From Winogradskyella costae (GTDB taxonomy: Bacteria > Bacteroidota > Bacteroidia > Flavobacteriales > Flavobacteriaceae): 64,000 nt of DNA. Positions 62,043-64,000 of this stretch are shown in pieces. Position 1 is the stretch's first letter. Every line of letters begins with the position of its first letter. The notes under the pieces are model-generated. The model ran no database searches. It saw only the letters and a list, made by a program, of their open reading frames with translations, and had not been told where the DNA came from. The stretch is taken from positions 1,488,001-1,552,000 of the forward strand of contig NZ_JABFDK010000001.1 in assembly GCF_013403865.1 (NCBI RefSeq). Reading direction: 5' to 3'. A program made the position numbers and the translations under genes.

Positions 62043-64000
62043 ATGATAAAAAAATACATTTACTTAGTTCTTTTACTACTGTTATCAGTTTCTTATTCAT
62101 TTGGTCAAAGTGACTTAAAATCTTCAGAATACGGAATCTTGATAATTGATTATTTAAAAGCTAACAAATCAGAATTCGATTTTAAAGATAAAGACTTAGA
62201 AAACCCTGTAATAAACAATGCATATTATTCTGAAAATACTGCAGTAACACATGTTTATTTAAATCAAACTTATCAAGATATCAGACTTTTTAATGCTATA
62301 TCTAGCCTCGCTATTAAAGATGGTGAGGTATCTTATTTCGCTAATAGGTTTCTAAATAATATAGCTTCTAAAGTTAATTCTGTAGTGCCAGTCTACTCTC
62401 CTAATGCTACTATTCTTAAAGTTGCACAACAATTTCAATTAGGGAAAGTGAAAAATATGCAGGAGTTAGAACATAACGGTAATCAGTATGTGTTTTCTAA
62501 TTCAGGAATTTCAACACAAAATATAAAAGTTGAATTGGTTTTTGTAGCACAAAAAGATAACTTAATATTGGCATGGGATTTTATTATATACACGAATGAT
62601 ACTAAGCATTGGTGGAGTGTTAGGGTAGATGCAATGACCAATGAGATCATCGAGTTTAATGATTTAATTTTAACCTGTACTTTTAATAAAGAACACGACC
62701 ATTTCAAGCACACCAAACAACAAGATTTTACGAATCTAATGTTTACTTCTAATTCTGTTTTAGTTGATGGTTCTAATTATAATGTTTTTCCGCTTCCATT
62801 AGAGAGCCCAAATCATGGTTCTAGACAAATTATTACAGAGCCTGCTAATTCTAACGCTTCACCATTTGGATGGCACGATAATAATGGATTTCCTGGTGCA
62901 GATTATACTATTGCAAGAGGTAATAATGTTTGGGCAAAGGACGATATTAGAGGTAATGATGCTATTAATAGTTTTTCTCCAGAAGGTACTGCATCATTAA
63001 ACTTTGATTTTCCATTGGATTTCGATTTGTCACCATTAGATTACCAGGAAGCCGCTATCACCAATTTATTTTATATGAATAATATGATGCATGATATTTG
63101 GTTTAATCATGGTTTCGATGAGAGTTCGGGGAATTTTCAAACAACTAATTACAGTAATCAAGGAAATGGTAACGATTTTGTTTTCGCCGATGCCCAAGAT
63201 GGAAGCAGTTTTAATAATGCTAATTTTGGTACACCTCCAGATGGTATTAACCCACGCATGCAAATGTTTTTATGGTCGCCACCAGGCGTTGCTACAAATG
63301 AACGTGTTGCAATAGAGAATGGAAGTTTAACAGGAGAGTATGATGCTATTGGTGCTTCTTTTGGAGCCCTATTAACGGCAGTGCCTGTAACCTCTAATTT
63401 AATAAGAGCTATTGATACTTCTGCAGATATTTTAAATGCTTGTGAAACCATTATTAATCCTGCTCAGCTTAATGGAAATATAGCAATATTAAGACGTGGG
63501 ATATGTGAGTTTGGAGCAAAAGTTTTAGCAGTAGAGAATGCTGGTGCGATTGGTGTCATCGTTGTCAACAATGTGACTGGTGCTGCCATTGAAATGGGAC
63601 CAGGAACGGATGGAGATTTAGTATCTATACCTTCAGTAATGGTTACACAAGATGTTGGAGAAGCACTCATTACAGCATTAACTAATGGCGAAAACATTAC
63701 AGCGAGTTTAGTAGGGCCAGATTTAACTGATTTTATTGATGGTGGATTTGATAATGGAATTATAGCTCACGAATATGGTCATGGTATTTCTAATAGATTA
63801 GCAGGAGGTCCGTCTGCTGCTGGTTGTCTACAAAACAATGAGCAGATGGGAGAAGGTTGGTCAGATTGGTTTGCATTGATGGTTACTCTGAAAGCATCAG
63901 ACCTTCCTACAGATGGAAGAGGAATAGGAACATTTGCCATTAGTGAACCAATTACAGGTGGTGGTATTAGACCTGCACGTTATAATACTGATTTTGCAGA
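62043..64000 (+). CDS. M36 (fungalysin-like) secreted metallopeptidase, 5' part
   Basis: The frame opens at ATG 62043 and runs past the window end (at least 652 residues). A signal peptide (YLVLLLLLSVSYSFGQ) is followed by a FTP-like propeptide (about 30-210), then the peptidase domain, interrupted by a PA domain (about 455-560, GNIAILRRGICEFGAKVL, GAIGVIVVNN). The zinc motif HEYGHGISNRL starts at His576, and GEGWSDWFAL supplies the third ligand region. M36 proteins with a PA insert in this phylum usually end in a T9SS sorting domain, which would lie beyond the window. Role: extracellular protein degradation. Confidence 0.92.
   Translation, partial: MIKKYIYLVLLLLLSVSYSFGQSDLKSSEYGILIIDYLKANKSEFDFKDKDLENPVINNAYYSENTAVTHVYLNQTYQDIRLFNAISSLAIKDGEVSYFANRFLNNIASKVNSVVPVYSPNATILKVAQQFQLGKVKNMQELEHNGNQYVFSNSGISTQNIKVELVFVAQKDNLILAWDFIIYTNDTKHWWSVRVDAMTNEIIEFNDLILTCTFNKEHDHFKHTKQQDFTNLMFTSNSVLVDGSNYNVFPLPLESPNHGSRQIITEPANSNASPFGWHDNNGFPGADYTIARGNNVWAKDDIRGNDAINSFSPEGTASLNFDFPLDFDLSPLDYQEAAITNLFYMNNMMHDIWFNHGFDESSGNFQTTNYSNQGNGNDFVFADAQDGSSFNNANFGTPPDGINPRMQMFLWSPPGVATNERVAIENGSLTGEYDAIGASFGALLTAVPVTSNLIRAIDTSADILNACETIINPAQLNGNIAILRRGICEFGAKVLAVENAGAIGVIVVNNVTGAAIEMGPGTDGDLVSIPSVMVTQDVGEALITALTNGENITASLVGPDLTDFIDGGFDNGIIAHEYGHGISNRLAGGPSAAGCLQNNEQMGEGWSDWFALMVTLKASDLPTDGRGIGTFAISEPITGGGIRPARYNTDFA

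Noticed and set aside
63158-63451. 97-codon minus-strand frame inside the M36 peptidase gene
   Set aside because: The plus-strand frame continues as an unmistakable PA-domain/M36 protein, so the antisense frame is a by-product. The same applies to other short frames between 62483 and 63697.

Overview
This window looks like chromosome of a marine, polysaccharide-degrading member of the Flavobacteriaceae (Bacteroidota). The grounds are low G+C, a SusC/SusD pair inside an alginate locus, several proteins with type IX secretion (T9SS) C-terminal sorting domains, an ATP-cone fused to the ribonucleotide reductase beta subunit, a split methionine synthase, and promoter-like sequences of the Bacteroidota TTTG/TAnnTTTG type. 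No rRNA, tRNA, CRISPR array, phage or insertion sequence was recognised.

Layout. (1) 1-14770: alginate utilisation locus. It holds the 3' end of a short-chain dehydrogenase, a PL17 oligoalginate lyase, KdgF, SusC/SusD, a FadR-type GntR regulator, an MFS uronate transporter, a DEH reductase-like SDR, a LacI regulator, KDG kinase, KDPG aldolase and a truncated second LacI gene. Together these take oligo-alginate to unsaturated uronate, DEH, KDG, KDPG, and finally pyruvate plus glyceraldehyde-3-phosphate. Two operator families can be read directly: 13-bp-phased TTGGTnnACCAA sites before PL17, susC and gntR, and paired TTGCTTAATCGATTAAGCAA palindromes between lacI and kdgK. (2) 14833-21850: an EamA transporter, then a minus-strand methionine operon (metZ-like, split metH, metF) under a SAM-I riboswitch. 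(3) 21975-26880: housekeeping genes (HupE-like, dCMP deaminase, S41 protease, small FAD oxidoreductase, MarC, DUF3109). (4) 27167-41780: a cell-surface/secretion cluster. A secreted TPR-CHAT (caspase-like) protein, a TPR anti-sigma-like membrane protein and an ECF-like sigma factor are followed by lipoproteins, T9SS cargo, a trimeric-fibre protein with an S74 chaperone domain, an OMP and two DUF4412 proteins. A two-block motif (GTTTAC-N14/15-ACACTAA) recurs upstream of the sigma gene and three cluster genes, suggesting a self-contained sigma regulon. (5) 41777-44473: LytS/LytTR-type two-component pair. (6) 44474-49023: nrdBA plus two intergenic regions that look like structured RNA genes with their own terminators. 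(7) 49024-58560: DUF6503, OmpA lipoprotein, PiT phosphate transporter, small MORN-type protein, TonB receptor and beta-helix lipoprotein. Three promoter regions here carry 7-mers in strict 11-bp phase, resembling Pho boxes. (8) 58562-64000: dgt, a small membrane protein, dxs and the 5' part of an M36 metallopeptidase.

The most interesting material is regulatory: the putative ECF-sigma promoter motif of the CHAT/fibre cluster, the Pho-like arrays, the operator arrays of the alginate locus and two candidate structured RNAs around nrdBA. All were found by eye; no searches or folding programs were run.
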